NCBI RefSeq assembly: GCF_036347055.1
Contig: NZ_CP108882.1
Location: forward strand, 7,490,001 to 7,554,000
Direction of reading: 5' to 3'
DNA: 64,000 bases
From: Streptomyces sp. NBC_00820
GTDB taxonomy: Bacteria > Actinomycetota > Actinomycetes > Streptomycetales > Streptomycetaceae
Part shown: positions 41,781 through 52,410 of the stretch, piece after piece
How the letters are laid out: every line of letters begins with the position of its first letter
Numbering within the stretch: the stretch's first letter is position 1
Translations under genes and position numbers: made by a program
The notes under the pieces: generated by a model
The model's input: only the letters and a program-made list of their open reading frames with translations
The model's database searches: none
What the model was told of the DNA's origin: nothing

Positions 41781-41841
41781 CCGCTGGACCCCGACGGGCC
41801 GGCCGACGGCTCGGTCGGCGGCCCAGGTCGGGGTCCAGCGG
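41781..41841 (-). terminator. Very strong hairpin terminator after the ferredoxin reductase gene
   Basis: CCGCTGGACCCCGAC (41781-41795) pairs perfectly with GTCGGGGTCCAGCGG (41827-41841); an inner stem GGCCGAC/GGTCGG type extends it. It begins 12 bp beyond the fprA-type stop. Confidence 0.75.
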
Positions 41842-41853
41842 TGACGGAGAGGC

Positions 41854-43218
41854 TTACGCGCCGCTCTCCCGCAGCATGTCCTCGCGCTCGACGATCTTCA
41901 CGCGCTCGCGGCCCTGCGGCTCGCCCAGCGCCCGCTCGGCGGCGTCCAGCTTGTACCAGCCCTCCCAGGTGGTGAAGCGGACGTCCCGCTCGGCGAGGAA
42001 GGCGTCGACGGCCTCCGGCGCCGGCGAGGCGGGCGTGTGCAGCCGGCCGTTCGCGAAGTCGTCCAGGAGGTTGGACACCGTCTCGTTGGCGTCGCCCTTG
42101 GTGTGGCCGATGAGGCCGACGGGACCGCGCCGGATCCAGCCGGTGACGTACGTCGACCGCAGGTGGTCGCCGCCCTCCTCGACCACCCGGCCGCCCCGGT
42201 CCGGGACGGTGCCCGACTCCAGGTCCCAGGGCAGCTTGGGGAGCTTGTCGGAGAGGTAGCCGACGGCGCGGTAGACCGCGGTGACGTCCCAGTCCTTGAA
42301 GGCGCCGGTGCCCTTGACGTTGCCGGTGCCGTCGAGGGCGGTGCGCTCGGTGCGCAGGCCGACGACCTTCCCGTCCTCGCCGAGGATCTCCGAGGGCGAC
42401 TCGAAGAAGTGCAGGAAGAGCTTGTGCGGGCGGTCGCCGGTGTCCCGGATCGCCCAGTTCTCCAAGGTCTTGGCGACCATGTCGGCCTGCTTGTTGCCGC
42501 GCCGGGTCTCGATCGACCCCGCGTCGTAGTCGATGTCCTCGGGGTCGACGATGACCTCGATGTTCGGGGAGTGGTCCAGCTCACGCAGTTCCATGGGGCT
42601 GAACTTCGCCTGCGCCGGGCCGCGGCGGCCGAAGACGTGGATCTCCAGCGCCTTGTTGGCCTTCAGGCCGTCGTGGACGTTCGCCGGGATCTCGGTCGGC
42701 AGCAGTTCGTCCGCCGTCTTCGCCAGGACTCGCGCCACGTCGAGCGCCACGTTGCCGACGCCGAGCACGGCGACCTTCTCGGCTTCCAGCGGCCAGGTGC
42801 GCGGCACGTCCGGGTGACCGTCGTACCAGGACACGAAGTCCGCCGCGCCGTACGAGCCGTCCAGCTCGATGCCGGGTATGGACAGCTCGCGGTCGGCCGT
42901 CGCGCCGGTCGAGAAGATCACCGCGTCGTAGAAGGCGCGGAGGTCGTCGAGGCTGATGTCGGTGGGGTAGTCGACGTTGCCGAACAGGCGGATCTGCGGC
43001 TTGTCGAGCACCTGGTGCAGGGCGGTGATGATGCCCTTGATGCGCGGGTGGTCGGGCGCGACGCCGTACCGGATCAGGCCGAACGGGGCGGGCATCCGCT
43101 CGAAGAGGTCGATGGACACGCCGGGGTCGGCGGCCACCTCGGATTTGAGCAGGGCGTCGGCGGCGTAGATCCCGGCGGGGCCGGCTCCGACGATGGCTAC
43201 CCGCAGGGGGCGCGACAT
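41854..43218 (-). CDS. fprA: FAD-dependent ferredoxin-NADP+ reductase (adrenodoxin reductase/FprA type)
   Basis: A 454-residue flavoprotein. FAD site VAIVGAGPAGIYAADALLKS (about residues 7-26), PAPFGLIRYGVAPDHPRIKG (about 48-67), NADP site VAVLGVGNVALDVARVLAK (about 148-166), FGRRGPAQAKFSPMELREL (about 200-218), and WIRRGPVGLIGHTKGDA (about 363-379) match FprA of mycobacteria. It passes electrons from NADPH to ferredoxins, for example for P450s. ATG 43218 is the start. A candidate iron box lies about 50 bp upstream. No redox partner is adjacent. Confidence 0.92.
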   Translation of the reverse strand: MSRPLRVAIVGAGPAGIYAADALLKSEVAADPGVSIDLFERMPAPFGLIRYGVAPDHPRIKGIITALHQVLDKPQIRLFGNVDYPTDISLDDLRAFYDAVIFSTGATADRELSIPGIELDGSYGAADFVSWYDGHPDVPRTWPLEAEKVAVLGVGNVALDVARVLAKTADELLPTEIPANVHDGLKANKALEIHVFGRRGPAQAKFSPMELRELDHSPNIEVIVDPEDIDYDAGSIETRRGNKQADMVAKTLENWAIRDTGDRPHKLFLHFFESPSEILGEDGKVVGLRTERTALDGTGNVKGTGAFKDWDVTAVYRAVGYLSDKLPKLPWDLESGTVPDRGGRVVEEGGDHLRSTYVTGWIRRGPVGLIGHTKGDANETVSNLLDDFANGRLHTPASPAPEAVDAFLAERDVRFTTWEGWYKLDAAERALGEPQGRERVKIVEREDMLRESGA

Positions 43219-43264
43219 GATCAGGTTCCCTTCGAGCGTGAACAAGCGACTCGAACAGGAAGCC

Positions 43265-43283
43265 TAAACTAAGGCAGACCTAA
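43265..43283 (-). promoter_or_regulatory. Candidate iron box (DmdR/IdeR type) upstream of fprA
   Basis: On the coding strand TTAGGTCTGCCTTAGTTTA matches the 19-bp consensus TWAGGTWAGSCTWACCTWA well in the outer parts (about 13 strict matches). It sits 47-65 bp before the ATG and is unusually AT-rich for this genome. Confidence 0.5.
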
Positions 43284-43413
43284 CTTAGTATGCGGGTCGG
43301 GTCCAGCGCCTTGTGAGTCGATCATACGAGGTGTCCGACGGCCGCTCGGAACGCCTTCCCGGGGGCGGACCGGCACGAACCGGTGTGAACCGGTCCGCGC
43401 GCCGCCGCGACCG

Positions 43414-44931
43414 TCACGCCGGCCGGATCACCCGGTGGATCGCCTGCTCGCCCGCGCCGTAGATCGACTCCTCACGGATGTACGCACCCGGGCCCGGCGC
43501 GTGGATCATCACGCCGTCGCCCACGTGGAGACCCACGTGCCGGTCGTCGTCGAAGAAGAGGACGAGGTCCCCGGGCTCGATGCCGGCGAGGGTCATCGGG
43601 GCACCCGCGAGCGCCTGCTGGTGCGCGGTGCGGGGCAGCGTCACGCCGGCCGCCTTCCACGCCCCCTGGGTGAGGCTGGAGCAGTCGTACGAGTCCGGCC
43701 CGGTCGCCCCCCAGACACAGGGCTTCCCGATCTGCGCCCGCGCGAACTCGATGGCCCTCGCGGCACGCCCGGCGTGGGTCGACTCGGGAGCGGGGACCGG
43801 GAGCGTGAAGGAGCCGGTGTCGGCGGGGGAGTTGGCGGTGACGGGGGGCGCGAAGGCGCCGGTGCCGGCGGGGGAGCCGAGGGTGGTGGGGAGCGTGAAA
43901 GAGCCGGTGTCGTAGGGGGAGTTGGCGCTGACGGGGGGCGCGAAGGCGCTGGCGTCGGCGAGGGAGCCGAGGGGGGCGGGAAGCGTGAAGGAGCCTGTGG
44001 CGAAGGGGGAGTCGGGGATGGTCGGGAGCGTGAAGGAGCCCGTGTCGGCGGGAGCGGTGAAAGCGCCGGGGACCGCGAAGGAGCCCGTGTCGGCCGGAGC
44101 GGTGAAGGCGCCAGGGACTGCGAAGGAACCCGTGTCGGTGACCGGGGTCGCGGGGGCGGGCTCCGTGTACGTGGGGTAGGGGAGGGACCCCGTGTCGGTG
44201 AGCGGGTCGGGCGTGCCGGGGCGGGGGAAGGCGGGCGCCTGGTGGCGGGCCAGCAGATCCCGGGCCGTGCCGAGCTTGCGCTGGTTGGTCGTCTTGAAGT
44301 CCGCGGGGGAGGGGCGACGGGGCTCGGTGGCCGCGGCCGGCAGGGCCCCCGGGGCCTGTACCGCGGCCTCCTGTGCGGCGGGCAGGGCCGCGACGGGAAG
44401 CACCGCGGTCTCGGCCGGACCGCTCGGAAGCTCCGCACGCCGGGCGGGCGGCAGTTCCGCGAGAGGGCCACCGGGCAGCCCCGCACCGCCCGCCTCCACG
44501 GCGAGCCGCGGTCGGGTGCCGGGGGCCACCGCGGGCGCGCCGGTGAGCTCCGGCAGCGCGCGCGGTCCGGACTGCCCGGTGACGCCGGCCGGCAGCGCGG
44601 GCAGCTCTGCCGGTGGTGCGACCGGCGCGGGTCCGGTGCGGTCGGCGTCCGTACGGGCCGGGGGCGCGGGAGGGGCCGGCAGCCGGTCGGCCGGGAGTAC
44701 CGCGGGCATCGTGGGGCCGGCCTTCGCGCGGGCCGCGTCGAACCACTGCCGGGTCACCGCTTCGAGGGCGGGGTCCGAGGGCTGTGCCGTTCGCCGGGCC
44801 GGCGGAGCCTCCCGCCTGCGCGCCGCCGCAGCCATCGCTCGGGTCGCGTTGAAGTTCCCGGTCGCGTTCTCGGCCCGGTCGTACAGGGAGTCGATCCGCT
44901 GCCGTACCTCGTCGCGGCTCTCCGGCGCCAT
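43414..44931 (-). CDS. NlpC/P60 family peptidoglycan hydrolase with tandem DTGSF repeats
   Basis: A 505-residue protein. The N-terminus (MAPESRDEVRQRIDSLYDRAENATGNFNATRAM) has no hydrophobic signal peptide. Residues about 75-270 are Pro/Ala-rich; about 275-395 are ten or so tandem 10-15-residue repeats DTGSF(A/T)(V/L)P. The C-terminal NlpC/P60 domain (about 397-505) keeps the catalytic Cys in YDCSSLTQGAWKAAGV and His in RHVGLHVGDG, with IHAPGPG. It should cut peptide stems of the wall. ATG 44931 is chosen; an open frame continues to 45057 but with weak codon bias. How it is exported is unclear. Confidence 0.82.
   Translation of the reverse strand: MAPESRDEVRQRIDSLYDRAENATGNFNATRAMAAAARRREAPPARRTAQPSDPALEAVTRQWFDAARAKAGPTMPAVLPADRLPAPPAPPARTDADRTGPAPVAPPAELPALPAGVTGQSGPRALPELTGAPAVAPGTRPRLAVEAGGAGLPGGPLAELPPARRAELPSGPAETAVLPVAALPAAQEAAVQAPGALPAAATEPRRPSPADFKTTNQRKLGTARDLLARHQAPAFPRPGTPDPLTDTGSLPYPTYTEPAPATPVTDTGSFAVPGAFTAPADTGSFAVPGAFTAPADTGSFTLPTIPDSPFATGSFTLPAPLGSLADASAFAPPVSANSPYDTGSFTLPTTLGSPAGTGAFAPPVTANSPADTGSFTLPVPAPESTHAGRAARAIEFARAQIGKPCVWGATGPDSYDCSSLTQGAWKAAGVTLPRTAHQQALAGAPMTLAGIEPGDLVLFFDDDRHVGLHVGDGVMIHAPGPGAYIREESIYGAGEQAIHRVIRPA
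43797..44195. repeat. In-frame tandem array coding for DTGSF repeats
   Basis: About ten imperfect 36-48 bp units around GGGAGCGTGAAGGAGCCGGTGTCGG, translated on the minus strand as DTGSFTLP / DTGSFAVP blocks of the NlpC/P60 protein. Confidence 0.75.
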
Positions 44932-45300
44932 GGAAGATGTGCTCCCTCCTTGCCCCGCGGGGCAGTCGGGCCGAATCCCGGTGTCGGACCCCGTCCGGTG
45001 TGCCACTGCGGGCCGACTGGAGGGGGAGCCGGGATGGCCTGGCGTCAACTTAGCCAACTTGTGTCACTCGTGTGAAGGTTGACGGGCGGTATGTCCGATA
45101 CGTATTTGTGATGTTCGTTGCGGCGTTCGAGCGGGAAGACTTGGCCGCCGCGTCCGCCCGGTCCGGTGCACCCGGCCGCAGGGTCGAGCGACCGTGGGGG
45201 AAAGCGGATGCTGTGACCGGGTTTTCCTGTGAGGTCGCCATGAATTTCCGGCACGGTTGAACGCCGTGGCCGCGCCGTGCGTATGGGGCCGGGGAGTCAC
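44932..45300. other. Divergent intergenic region between the NlpC/P60 and DUF1996 genes
   Basis: This 369-bp region must hold two promoters. A lower-GC patch at about 45055-45120 (TTGTGTCACTCGTGTGAAGGTTGAC, ATACGTATTTGTGATG) is the likely site. I looked for the ydaO (cyclic di-AMP) riboswitch, common before wall hydrolases in Streptomyces, and did not find its conserved blocks. Confidence 0.4.
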
Positions 45301-47409
45301 ATGCCCCGACCGACCACGACACGCAGGGGAACGACCTTGGAACGGAACAGGCGCAGACGTCCCACCGGCGCGCGACGCGTGACCTTCGCCGCGGTCGCCC
45401 TGATGCTGGGCGGGGGCGGCCTCGTCGCAGCCAACGTCTACGCCTCGGCCGACGAAGCAGGCTGGGGCGGACAACCGGGCTCCGAGGCGACCGGGCAGGT
45501 CAGGTCCGCGGGCATGGCCACGATCGACTGTCCCGACGTCGGCAGCCGACTGACGGCCGTGCCGGACGAGGCCCGCGGGGACGTGGACCGTGAACTCGCC
45601 CAGCTCGACGAGCAGATCGCCGCCGCCTACCGGCAACTCCAGCAGTCGGCGCAGGCCGTGCGCGAGGACCCCGCCGCGGCCGACGGTCCGATCATGGACC
45701 CGCTGAAGGAGCGCCGGGCGGCGACCATCGCGCGCATGGCCGACGCCATCGACCGCGCGGGGGACCGGCCGCAGGGGCTCGAAGACCTGGCCGCCTGCGC
45801 CCTGCGCCCCGGCGAGAACGGCACGGCGACCGGCGGCCCCGGCAGCGGCAGCGAGGGCGGCACCACCGCCACCCCGGGTGACGGCTCCCAACCCGGCGGC
45901 GGGCAGGGGCAGAACGAGGGCGGCGGCGCGGCCGGAGCCGGCCAGGGCGGCAACGGGCCCGTCGTCTCCGACTACGCGGACATCACCGCCGTACAGCCCA
46001 ACGTGCCGGACCCGGCCCAGCAGTCCGACGCCTCGCGCGGCACCTTCACCTCCCAGTGCGGCGTCAACGCGAACGGCCTGTTCAACTCGGACAACGTGAT
46101 CGTCGCCCCCGGCGTCTCCAACGGCGCCCACCACTTCCACGACTACGTCGGCAACCAGTCCAACAACGCCTTCGCCAGTGACGGCGATCTGGCGAAGGCC
46201 GACACCTCCTGCGTGGACCGGGGTGACAGATCGACGTACTACTGGCCCGTACTGCGCATGCAGAACGGCAAGCAGGAGCGGGACGCCGGTGCTCCGGGCG
46301 GCGGCACCGAGGGGAACGCGGGCCAGATCGTCACGCCCAAGGAGGTGACGCTCACCTTCGTCGGCAACCCGCGCGCCCGAGTCACCGCGATGCCGCGCCT
46401 GTTGCGCATCATCACCGGCGACGCCAAGGCCTTCGTCAACGGTCCCGGAAACGCCAACGCCTCCTGGAGCTGCACCGGTTACGAGGACCGGCAGCTCAAG
46501 GACAAGTACCCGCTGTGCCCGGCCGGCAGCGCCGTCGTCCGCACCTTCCACTTCCAGAGCTGCTGGGACGGCCGGAACACCGACAGCGCCAACCACCGTA
46601 CCCACGTGGCCTTCACGGCCCCCGACGGCTCGTGCGCCCAGGGCTTCGAGCCCATTCCGCAACTCGTCCAGCGCATCGTCTACGACGTCCCCGCCCCGAG
46701 CGTGAACGACGGCGGGCGGACGGTTCCGCTCTTCGCGGTGGACTCCTTCCCGGAGCAACTGCACAAGCCCGTCACCGACCACGGCGACTTCATCAACGTC
46801 TTCGACGAAGACCTGATGCGCGAGATGGTCGACTGCATCAACTCGGGCCGCACCTGCGGCGCCCGTGACGGCGGCGACTCCGGTGCGACCGACGGTCCGA
46901 GCGCCGGTCCGAGCGCCGGTCCGAGTGCGGCAACTCCGCCCGCGACCACCGCGCCCGCCCCGACGGCGTCCGTGTCCAACCCCGTCGAACAGCCGAGGAC
47001 CGACACGACGACCGAACCGGCGAACACGACCGAACCCGCGAACACGACCCGGCCCGCGAACACGACCAAGCACGACCGGAAGGACGGGAACGGCCGGCGC
47101 GGCGAGACCGATGCGCCGTCCGAGCGTGCCACGGCCGACCGGGACACCTCGTCCGCCCAGACCGGCGCGGCGGCCCCGCCCGTGGCGTCCGCACCGACCG
47201 GCTCCGGCGCCGGCCGGTCCACCCCGTCCGTGTCGGCCGGGACCGGTGTCACCGGCGGCGACAGCGCACCCCCGGCGCGAACCGCCCCCCAGGCCGTACA
47301 GGGCGGACTCGCGGACACCGGGGCTCACCTGTGGCCCGCGGCCATCGGCATCCTGCTCGCCCTGTCGGGCCTGATCATGCTGGTCCGGGCCAGGCGGCTG
47401 CGATACTGA
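45301..47409 (+). CDS. Secreted DUF1996 protein with LAxTG-type sortase signal
   Basis: A 702-residue protein. A signal region (RRVTFAAVALMLGGGGLVAANVYASA, about 27-51) is followed by a helical segment (about 85-170), a Gly-rich linker, the DUF1996 domain (about 225-510: FTSQCGVNANGLFNSDNVIV, NGAHHFHDYVGNQSNNAF, SYYWPVLRM-like STYYWPVLRMQNG, NHRTHVAF), and a Thr/Pro/Asn/Ser-rich stalk with NTTEPANTT repeats. The end is GGLADTG, a hydrophobic helix and RARRLRY, the arrangement recognised by class E sortases. Its role is unknown; related domains occur in fungal secreted proteins. TTG 45337 (LERNRRR) is an alternative start. Confidence 0.8.
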   Translation: MPRPTTTRRGTTLERNRRRRPTGARRVTFAAVALMLGGGGLVAANVYASADEAGWGGQPGSEATGQVRSAGMATIDCPDVGSRLTAVPDEARGDVDRELAQLDEQIAAAYRQLQQSAQAVREDPAAADGPIMDPLKERRAATIARMADAIDRAGDRPQGLEDLAACALRPGENGTATGGPGSGSEGGTTATPGDGSQPGGGQGQNEGGGAAGAGQGGNGPVVSDYADITAVQPNVPDPAQQSDASRGTFTSQCGVNANGLFNSDNVIVAPGVSNGAHHFHDYVGNQSNNAFASDGDLAKADTSCVDRGDRSTYYWPVLRMQNGKQERDAGAPGGGTEGNAGQIVTPKEVTLTFVGNPRARVTAMPRLLRIITGDAKAFVNGPGNANASWSCTGYEDRQLKDKYPLCPAGSAVVRTFHFQSCWDGRNTDSANHRTHVAFTAPDGSCAQGFEPIPQLVQRIVYDVPAPSVNDGGRTVPLFAVDSFPEQLHKPVTDHGDFINVFDEDLMREMVDCINSGRTCGARDGGDSGATDGPSAGPSAGPSAATPPATTAPAPTASVSNPVEQPRTDTTTEPANTTEPANTTRPANTTKHDRKDGNGRRGETDAPSERATADRDTSSAQTGAAAPPVASAPTGSGAGRSTPSVSAGTGVTGGDSAPPARTAPQAVQGGLADTGAHLWPAAIGILLALSGLIMLVRARRLRY

Positions 47410-47439
47410 CCCGCTCCACGCGGGACACCTGACGGCAAT

Positions 47440-47466
47440 GGCCCGCCCCTCCCGGAGGGGCGGGCC
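47440..47466. terminator. Bidirectional hairpin terminator between convergent genes
   Basis: GGCCCGCCCCTCC (47440-47452) pairs perfectly with GGAGGGGCGGGCC (47454-47466). It sits between the convergent DUF1996 and lipoprotein genes. Confidence 0.75.
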
Positions 47467-47492
47467 ACCGCGCGTGCACCAGGTGATGCCCC

Positions 47493-48200
47493 TCAGGCGG
47501 CCCGGAGCGTGCGCTTGGCGAGTTCGTACGCCGGCAGCATCGCCTCGTGCTCCTCGGTGTCCAGTCCGCCGAGGTGCACGACGACCGGGCCTTGGGGCGT
47601 GCTGACGGCGAAGGCCGTCTCCTTCTTGGTCTCGTCGAGGAGCTTGCTCGTGTAGAGGTACCGCACTTCCACGCCGGACAGACCGCCGCCCAGCTCGACG
47701 GCGCGGTACCGCTCCTCGCTGACGTCGTCCTCGGCGGCGACGAACTCGCGCAGCACGGCCCGGGCATCGCCGGCACCGGGCTTGCCCGTCCACACGCGCA
47801 GGAAGCCGAGGTGACCGGCGGGCTTGGCGTCGATCTCGCACGCGGTGGTGACCGGTCCCTGGCGCAGGAAGCTCTCGGCGAGCTCGCCCGGCGCACCGCC
47901 GTCAGAACCGCCGGCCGTCTTGGACAGCTCCGCCTCGGCGTCGATCCCCTTGGCCTTCCAGCCCTCGGCGATGTCGAAACTGACGGGCAGCTCGCAGGGC
48001 GAACCGGCGGCGCCGATCGAGCCCCCGCTCACCGCGCCCTTCCCCTCGGCTCCCGCGCCCTTCGACACGCCCGGCGTGCTCGCGGACGGCCGGCTCTCGT
48101 CCTCGTCGCCGTCAGCGGACTGCGCGCACCCGCCCAGCACGGCCGTCAGCACCATCACCCGAACCACGCCGCCGAGCACGGACCCCACCCTGACCTGCAC
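47493..48200 (-). CDS. Lipoprotein, hypothetical
   Basis: A 235-residue exported protein. The signal (VRVMVLTAVLGGCAQSADG) has a lipobox LGG-C with Cys about residue 25, so the mature protein is lipid-anchored. After an acidic/Gly-Ser linker, the mature domain (about 67-235) has PCELPVSFDIAEGWKAKGI and GGLSGVEVRYLYTSKLLDETKKETAF and ends PAYELAKRTLRAA. It resembles a small family of Streptomyces lipoproteins of unknown function. No enzymatic motif is recognised. Confidence 0.78.
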   Translation of the reverse strand: MQVRVGSVLGGVVRVMVLTAVLGGCAQSADGDEDESRPSASTPGVSKGAGAEGKGAVSGGSIGAAGSPCELPVSFDIAEGWKAKGIDAEAELSKTAGGSDGGAPGELAESFLRQGPVTTACEIDAKPAGHLGFLRVWTGKPGAGDARAVLREFVAAEDDVSEERYRAVELGGGLSGVEVRYLYTSKLLDETKKETAFAVSTPQGPVVVHLGGLDTEEHEAMLPAYELAKRTLRAA

Positions 48201-48300
48201 CGCTGTCTCCCCTCCTGTTCAGGGCGGCCACTGTATCCGGCGGGGCCGACAAGGGCGTACGGCTCTGTCCGGCGGAGCCGGCATGGTCGTACGACGATGT

Positions 48301-48349
48301 CGCGGCGGGGCGGCGGGGCGGCGGGGCGGCGGGGCGGCGGGGCGGCCGG
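48301..48349. repeat. 8-bp tandem array (GCGGGGCG), about six copies
   Basis: A nearly perfect run of GGCGGGGC units directly before the 3' end of the methyltransferase gene. No gene is supported in the 152-bp spacer. Confidence 0.75.
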
Positions 48350-48352
48350 GCG

Positions 48353-49018
48353 TCACTCCCCGGCGTGTTCCCCGTCGTGCTCCCCGTCGTGCCGGCAGTA
48401 CAGGAACAGGTGCGGCTCGGGTATGGCGTCGGGGTGGGCGGGGGCGAACAGGGCGTGTTCCTCGGCGAGCACCGTCAGGCCCGCCTCCGTGGCCAGCCGT
48501 GTGAAGTCCGCGCCGGCGAAGCTCGTCACCCGGACCGGCTGCCCCATGAACACCGCGTCGACGGCCTCCACGTCGAGCGGCACGGTGGCCAGCACCGCGA
48601 GGCCGCCGGGACGCAGCGCCCGCGCCAGCCGCGCCACGACCGCCGACTGCTCCGCGCGGGTCATCTGCAACAGGGAGAAGTACACGCACACCGCGTCGAA
48701 CGAGCCGTCGGCGAGCGGCAGTTCACGGATGTCGGCGAGCTGGAACCGGGCCTGCGGCACCTGGTGGGAGGCGACCTCGACCATGACGGGCGAGACATCG
48801 ACGCCCAGCACGTCGTACCCGGCCTCGGCCAGGGTCTGCGCGGTCGGCCGTCCCGTTCCGCTGCCCACGTCCAGCACCCGGCTGCCCGGCTCCAGCTGCC
48901 CCAGCAGCCACTCCACGGAGGCCCGGTGCGCCTCGGAGGAGGCGAAGGCCTTCTCGTAGTCGAGGCCCAGTGCGTCGAACACCACGGCGGCCGGTACCCG
49001 GCGATCGTCCTCGGTCAA
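48353..49018 (-). CDS. Class I SAM-dependent methyltransferase
   Basis: A 221-residue protein. TTG 49018 is favoured as the start because GGGAGGAG lies at the right distance (8 nt); other codons lack one. SAM-binding motif I is SRVLDVGSGTGRPTAQTLAE (about residues 44-63), motif II VLGVDVSPVMVEVA (about 68-81), and post-I FDAVCVYFSLLQM (about 106-118). The C-terminus carries a small repeat HDGEHDGEHAGE. Substrate is unknown; it resembles small-molecule methyltransferases of the UbiE/COQ5 type. Confidence 0.82.
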   Translation of the reverse strand: MTEDDRRVPAAVVFDALGLDYEKAFASSEAHRASVEWLLGQLEPGSRVLDVGSGTGRPTAQTLAEAGYDVLGVDVSPVMVEVASHQVPQARFQLADIRELPLADGSFDAVCVYFSLLQMTRAEQSAVVARLARALRPGGLAVLATVPLDVEAVDAVFMGQPVRVTSFAGADFTRLATEAGLTVLAEEHALFAPAHPDAIPEPHLFLYCRHDGEHDGEHAGE

Positions 49019-49139
49019 GACGGCTCCTCCCGTAACCCGTGCGGGTGCCGGGCATCGTCGCACCTCCGGCCCGCGCCCCACAACGCCGCGCCCGCATGCC
49101 GTTTGCGGGCCGCGGCACCGGCAGGGCAGGGTTCGGGGC

Positions 49140-49595
49140 GTGCCTACCTTGCTGATCGTGCATCACACCCCCTCGCCGCGCTGCCAGGAGCTGTTCGAGG
49201 CGGTCGTCTCGGGCGCGACCACCCCGGAGATCGAGGGCGTCCGCGTCGTACGGCGCGCGGCCCTGTCCGCCACCGCCGCCGACGTCCTCGCGGCCGACGG
49301 CTACCTCCTCGGCACCCCGGCGAACCTCGGCTACATGTCCGGCGCCCTCAAGCACTTCTTCGACCAGATCTACTACCCCTGCCTGGACGAGACCCAGGGC
49401 CGCCCCTTCGGCTACTACGTGCACGGCGGCAACGACGTCACGGGCGCCGTCCGCGCCATCGAGGCCGTCACCACGGGCCTGGGCTGGCGCCGCGCCGCCG
49501 AAGCGGTGACCGTCACCGGCGAGCCGGGCAAGTCCGATGTGGAGGCGTGCTGGGAGCTGGGTGCCACCGTCGCGGCGGGACTCGCCGAGGGGTGA
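49140..49595 (+). CDS. Flavodoxin-like NAD(P)H-dependent reductase
   Basis: A 151-residue flavodoxin-fold protein. The opening TLLIVHHTPSPRCQELFEAVV (about residues 3-23), GYLLGTPANLGYMSGALKHFFDQIY (about 54-78; FMN phosphate and isoalloxazine region) and the middle GYYVHGGND match small FMN-dependent quinone/azo reductase-like proteins. GTG 49140 is used. It faces the methyltransferase gene divergently. Function beyond FMN chemistry is unknown. Confidence 0.8.
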   Translation: MPTLLIVHHTPSPRCQELFEAVVSGATTPEIEGVRVVRRAALSATAADVLAADGYLLGTPANLGYMSGALKHFFDQIYYPCLDETQGRPFGYYVHGGNDVTGAVRAIEAVTTGLGWRRAAEAVTVTGEPGKSDVEACWELGATVAAGLAEG

Positions 49596-49721
49596 GCCCC
49601 GCTGCCCGCGCGGCCACCGGAGTGATCTTGGCGCACACGCCCCCGGTCACCGGCGTGGACCGGATGCCCGCCCGCCACGTGCTCTGTTAGTCCTGTTCAT
49701 GTGCTCATAGGACATTTACGG

Positions 49722-51605
<1,884 letters not shown>

Positions 51606-51660
51606 CCGCCGACCGCCGTACCCCGCCGTGCACATCGAGACGACAGGAGCGCCCCAGCCG

Positions 51661-52410
51661 ATGATCGAGACCTTTGCCGTTGTCCTGGGGGTCGCACTGG
51701 TCGCCGCCGGTGTCGTGGTGGCCCGGCACCGGTACTGGCCGCCGGCCCCGGAGGCGGAACCGCGCGAGGACGTCGCCGAGTACATCTCCATGATGGTCGG
51801 GGTCCTCTACGCCCTGGTGCTGGGGTTGGCCATGGTGTCCGTGTGGGAGACGCGGTCCGGGGCCGAGAGCCATGTGCAGGCCGAGGCGAGCGCCGCGCAC
51901 CAGATCCTGCTGCTGTCCGCCGGGCTCCCCGCGCCGGAGGCCCGGCGGACCCGCGGCGCCGTGGACGCGTACGTGCACCACGTCGTGTCCGCCGAGTGGC
52001 CCGCCATGCGGGACGGGAGCGTGCCCGGCCAGGAAGGCTGGGCCCTGCTGGACGCCGTCCGCGCGTCGGGCGGTGTCCCCGCCGACGCCACCCCGGTCCA
52101 GCAGGCGACGCTGCAGGAGACCCTGGCCCAGCTCGGCGTGCTGGACGACGCCCGGCGCGGGCGGGAGGCCGACGTGGGCAGCGGTCTGTCGCCCGTCCTG
52201 TGGTTCGGGCTGATCGTCGGCGGGATGCTCACCGTGGCCTTCATGTTCATGTTCGGGGTGAAACGCAGCGTCACCCACGTGGTGATGGTGATGGGCCTGA
52301 CGGCGCTCATCACCTTCACCGTGCTGCTGGTCTACCAGCTGAACCAGCCGTTCAACGGCTTGTTCGCCGTCGACTCCACACCCTTCACCCGCTACTTCCC
52401 GTACGCCTGA
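51661..52410 (+). CDS. DUF4239 family membrane protein
   Basis: A 249-residue protein. An N-terminal membrane helix (FAVVLGVALVAAGVVVARH), then EDVAEYISMMVGVLYALVLGLAMVSVWE (about residues 36-63), a helical external or cytosolic middle, and two C-terminal helices (WFGLIVGGMLTVAFMFMFGV; GLTALITFTVLLVYQL) followed by NQPFNGLFAVDSTPF match the DUF4239 family. ATG 51661 is chosen. The 3' end overlaps the convergent desaturase gene by 26 bp. Function unknown. Confidence 0.82.
   Translation: MIETFAVVLGVALVAAGVVVARHRYWPPAPEAEPREDVAEYISMMVGVLYALVLGLAMVSVWETRSGAESHVQAEASAAHQILLLSAGLPAPEARRTRGAVDAYVHHVVSAEWPAMRDGSVPGQEGWALLDAVRASGGVPADATPVQQATLQETLAQLGVLDDARRGREADVGSGLSPVLWFGLIVGGMLTVAFMFMFGVKRSVTHVVMVMGLTALITFTVLLVYQLNQPFNGLFAVDSTPFTRYFPYA

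Noticed and set aside
43797..44195. Possible CRISPR-like or intergenic repeat
   Set aside because: The repeat is in frame and codes for DTGSF blocks of the NlpC/P60 protein.
44932..45100. ydaO (cyclic di-AMP) riboswitch before the NlpC/P60 gene
   Set aside because: The conserved blocks of that riboswitch (such as GGGTGAA and the ending ACCYCGTAGGC) were not found on the leader strand.
45064..47841. Open frame of over 900 codons opposite the DUF1996 gene
   Set aside because: It has no recognisable domain and a composition typical of antisense frames; the plus-strand gene has clear domains.
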